Shown piece after piece: positions 5,567 through 7,203 of a stretch of DNA of 7,203 nucleotides. Within the stretch, counting starts at the first letter, position 1; each line of letters opens with the position of its first letter. The notes under the pieces are model-generated. The model searched no databases. It was not told the origin of the DNA and worked only from the letters and a program-made list of their open reading frames with translations. Where the stretch lies: the NCBI GenBank assembly GCA_041907145.1, contig JAYRHW010000258.1, positions 1 through 7,203 on the forward strand. Reading direction: 5' to 3'. The DNA comes from JAFLCA01 sp041907145. Lineage in GTDB: Bacteria; Bdellovibrionota_C; UBA2361; JAFLCA01. The translations under genes were made by a program, and so were the position numbers.

Positions 5567-6349
5567 ATGGAAGAACGAGAAGCAGCTCTCCACAGTTTAA
5601 TTCAAGCCCTGCTCACCAATCAGCCCTATTTCGGTTCTGCATACGCAGCCGGAATGCTGCGGCGCGATCGCAGGCCCGTCCTCGAAGCGGCAGTACGGCT
5701 GGTTGGAGGGCGTTTTGACGAGCCGATTTCGATTCTGGAAGTCGGATCATGGATGGGAAATTCTGCAGTTTTAATGGCTCAAGCGATGCTGGCATCGTGT
5801 CATAAGGGCAGCAAAATTTTATGTGTTGACCCCTGGGAACCTTATCACGATCTTAGTGCGAACACCCGTCCTCAGTACTCGGAAATGAATCAGGTCTCCG
5901 CCTCAGGCGTTACGTACTTGCTTTTTGAGCACAATGTACGCACGTCGGGCATGTCTGACTGCATTACTCACCGCCGTGGATATTCTCGCGATATTCTTCC
6001 GACGTTGCCGCAAGCGCACTTTCATATGATATTCGTTGACGCCTCCCATCTCTACGAAGATTTGCGCGACGATCTCGCGTTGGTCAAACCGCTGCTTAAA
6101 GAGGGCGGAATTCTTTGCGGTGACGATTGGGAACTATCCCGCAGCGAAGTAGACGACGGAAGTCACTTGCGTGCCATAGAGGAGCGTAAGGACTGCGTTA
6201 CCGATCCTAAGACCGATAGGCGATATCATCCTGGGGTGACTCAGGTGTTGCATGAATTAATGCCTGACGCTTGCAACTATGCCGGGGTTTGGATCGTTGA
6301 AAAATGCGGCGATACTTACCGTGGTATTCGAAATCTGATGGCTGCTTGA
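5567..6349 (+). CDS. class I SAM-dependent methyltransferase, Methyltransf_24 type
   Basis: The product has 260 residues. Motifs in order: ILEVGSWMGNSAVLMAQAM (56-74) is motif I, with the GSWxGxSA form typical of the Methyltransf_24/macrocin-O-methyltransferase group; CVDPWEPY (86-93) gives the acidic strand-2 end (D88); HRRGYSRDILPTLP (135-148); FVDASHLYEDLRDDL (156-170), which corresponds to the VDGxHxYexxxxD signature; GGILCGDDWEL (180-190); and HPGVTQVLHEL (221-231), the usual GVxxAV helix. In relatives, aspartates in the last two strands can bind a divalent metal that positions the acceptor hydroxyl; D158, D186 and D187 would fit. O-methylation of a sugar hydroxyl is likely, acceptor unknown. 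GAGG at 5550-5553 is 13 bases before the ATG, a weak site. Its TGA is 2 bases before the next ATG, so the two are probably coupled. Confidence 0.87.
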   Translation: MEEREAALHSLIQALLTNQPYFGSAYAAGMLRRDRRPVLEAAVRLVGGRFDEPISILEVGSWMGNSAVLMAQAMLASCHKGSKILCVDPWEPYHDLSANTRPQYSEMNQVSASGVTYLLFEHNVRTSGMSDCITHRRGYSRDILPTLPQAHFHMIFVDASHLYEDLRDDLALVKPLLKEGGILCGDDWELSRSEVDDGSHLRAIEERKDCVTDPKTDRRYHPGVTQVLHELMPDACNYAGVWIVEKCGDTYRGIRNLMAA

Positions 6350-6351
6350 AT

Positions 6352-7203
6352 ATGAAAACCAGAATTCTTTTCGTCATGCTCGAATTCCCCAAGTGGCAGG
6401 ATGCTAGTCATTGGGGCTACATTTCGAACATGGGATTGGAGCCCGCCTTTTCTGCTAATGACATCGAATACTTGATCGTTCCTGCGACGCATCGATACGG
6501 AGGCAGAACCCCCTTTTGGGTCGATCATGTACGTGCGCTCGTCAATGGGCAACGCTTCGATCAGGTTTGGCTTGAGGTGGTTCATAGCAGTATCGACGAT
6601 GATGTTCTGGAGTATCTGGCCTCCTTGGCGCCTATCCGTCTTGGCTGGAGTTTCGAGAGTTTGGAGCTTCTTGATGTCGAACGAGTGAACAATCCTGAAG
6701 CATACCGCATCCGTCAAGAGACACTCGATAGACGTCTATCCGTAATTACGCATCTGTTAACCACTGATGAGCTTGATGCTCCGCGGTTGAACAAGCTAGG
6801 TCGTTTTGCTGCCCGTCCGATGCCGCCGGGCTTCGTCATCCCGCGGGAATTCATATCTCAGAATCCGCCACCGCCAAGCGTTCCATTCGGACTCTTCTAT
6901 GGAGCCTTATATGGAGACCGCAAGAAGTGGCTCGAGATGCCGGAGCTTGCGGAGCGCATGAGATACGTTGCTCAGTCGCCCGAAATGCATACTTCGCTTC
7001 CCGAGAGCTTTGATCGCCTCCACGAACATGTGCTGCCGCTTCTGCAGCAGGGCAGGATCGACCGTTCTACGCTTGATTTGTATCTCCAGGGACTACGGAC
7101 GGTGCGCCGGGAGGCGTTTAAGCTCTGGCTGGACGGCTTACGGCTTGGCGCGGCCGTGGTAAATCTTCCGCAGTGGGGCCGAGCGTACGCCAGTCGAGTC
7201 ATC
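6352..7203 (+). CDS. CgeB-like GT-B glycosyltransferase, 3' end outside window
   Basis: The frame is open from ATG 6352 to the window edge (284 codons, no stop). The start has no clear Shine-Dalgarno and follows the previous TGA by 2 bases, pointing to translational coupling. The N-terminal domain has the Rossmann-like opening RILFVMLEFPKWQD (4-17), then WGYISNMGLEPAF (21-33) and IEYLIVP (38-44). FDQVWLEVVHSSID (69-82), LAPIRLGWSFESLE (92-105) and VITHLLTTDELDAPRLNKLG (131-150) match a glycosyltransferase group related to spore protein CgeB (GT-B fold). The second domain begins near FGLFYGALYGDRKKWLEM (179-196), and VVNLPQWGRAYASRVI (269-284) is where the nucleotide-sugar site would begin; the expected glutamate-rich part lies beyond the edge. 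It probably transfers a sugar from a nucleotide donor in the cytoplasm. Donor and acceptor cannot be told. Confidence 0.8.
   Translation, partial: MKTRILFVMLEFPKWQDASHWGYISNMGLEPAFSANDIEYLIVPATHRYGGRTPFWVDHVRALVNGQRFDQVWLEVVHSSIDDDVLEYLASLAPIRLGWSFESLELLDVERVNNPEAYRIRQETLDRRLSVITHLLTTDELDAPRLNKLGRFAARPMPPGFVIPREFISQNPPPPSVPFGLFYGALYGDRKKWLEMPELAERMRYVAQSPEMHTSLPESFDRLHEHVLPLLQQGRIDRSTLDLYLQGLRTVRREAFKLWLDGLRLGAAVVNLPQWGRAYASRVI

Noticed and set aside
6316..6717. Minus-strand 133-codon frame
   Set aside because: It is antisense to the glycosyltransferase gene, whose plus-strand frame is open to the window edge and carries family motifs.
1..7203. tRNA, rRNA, CRISPR repeats, insertion sequences or integrase sites
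   Set aside because: No cloverleaf, conserved rRNA segment, spaced direct repeats, transposase motifs or terminal inverted repeats were seen on either strand; weaker or diverged copies could be missed by eye.

Overview
The window is about half G+C and gene-dense. It reads as a chromosomal or accessory segment of an uncultured-type Gram-negative bacterium. The lineage cannot be fixed from this sequence. The small pilin-like membrane protein at 993-1400 and the mix of uncharacterised families would suit a delta-proteobacterial or Bdellovibrionota-like group, but that is a weak inference. I see no rRNA, tRNA, CRISPR array, transposase or phage gene.

Left part (1-1400): the window opens in the last 27 codons of a plus-strand gene whose C-terminus looks like a DUF486 (DMT-type small transporter) protein. 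A minus-strand gene (64-852) for a multi-pass membrane protein with an HExxH zinc-protease signature converges on it, and the two tails overlap by 23 bases. A short divergent intergenic region (853-992) then leads to a plus-strand gene for a small four-helix membrane protein (993-1400, good Shine-Dalgarno) whose second half resembles VirB2/TrbC-type pilins.

Centre and right (1505-7203): all further genes are on the plus strand, with mostly short gaps, so they may form one operon or a few. A candidate promoter (1444-1472) precedes an unrecognised soluble protein (1505-1900), a small two-helix membrane protein with a KAWETS motif (1918-2223), a divergent class I SAM methyltransferase-like protein (2258-3031) and a large DoxX/MauE-like membrane protein starting at TTG (3101-4225). 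A 27-codon ORF (4222-4305) overlaps the end of that gene through ATGA. About 300 mostly non-coding or doubtful bases follow. Next come a second methyltransferase of a family found in surface-polysaccharide clusters (4600-5547), a third methyltransferase of the Methyltransf_24 type (5567-6349), and, 2 bases later, a CgeB-like glycosyltransferase that runs off the right edge (6352-7203).

Interpretation (inference): the right half looks like part of a locus that builds and methylates a surface glycan or glycosylated metabolite, with one glycosyltransferase and three unrelated methyltransferases. The small membrane proteins and the DoxX/MauE-like protein have no obvious place in that pathway and are the least explained components. 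Nothing here proves a new system. The best leads are the unassigned small proteins, the hairpin plus T-run elements directly before two start codons, and the leader-peptide-like ORF with the structured spacer at 4222-4599.
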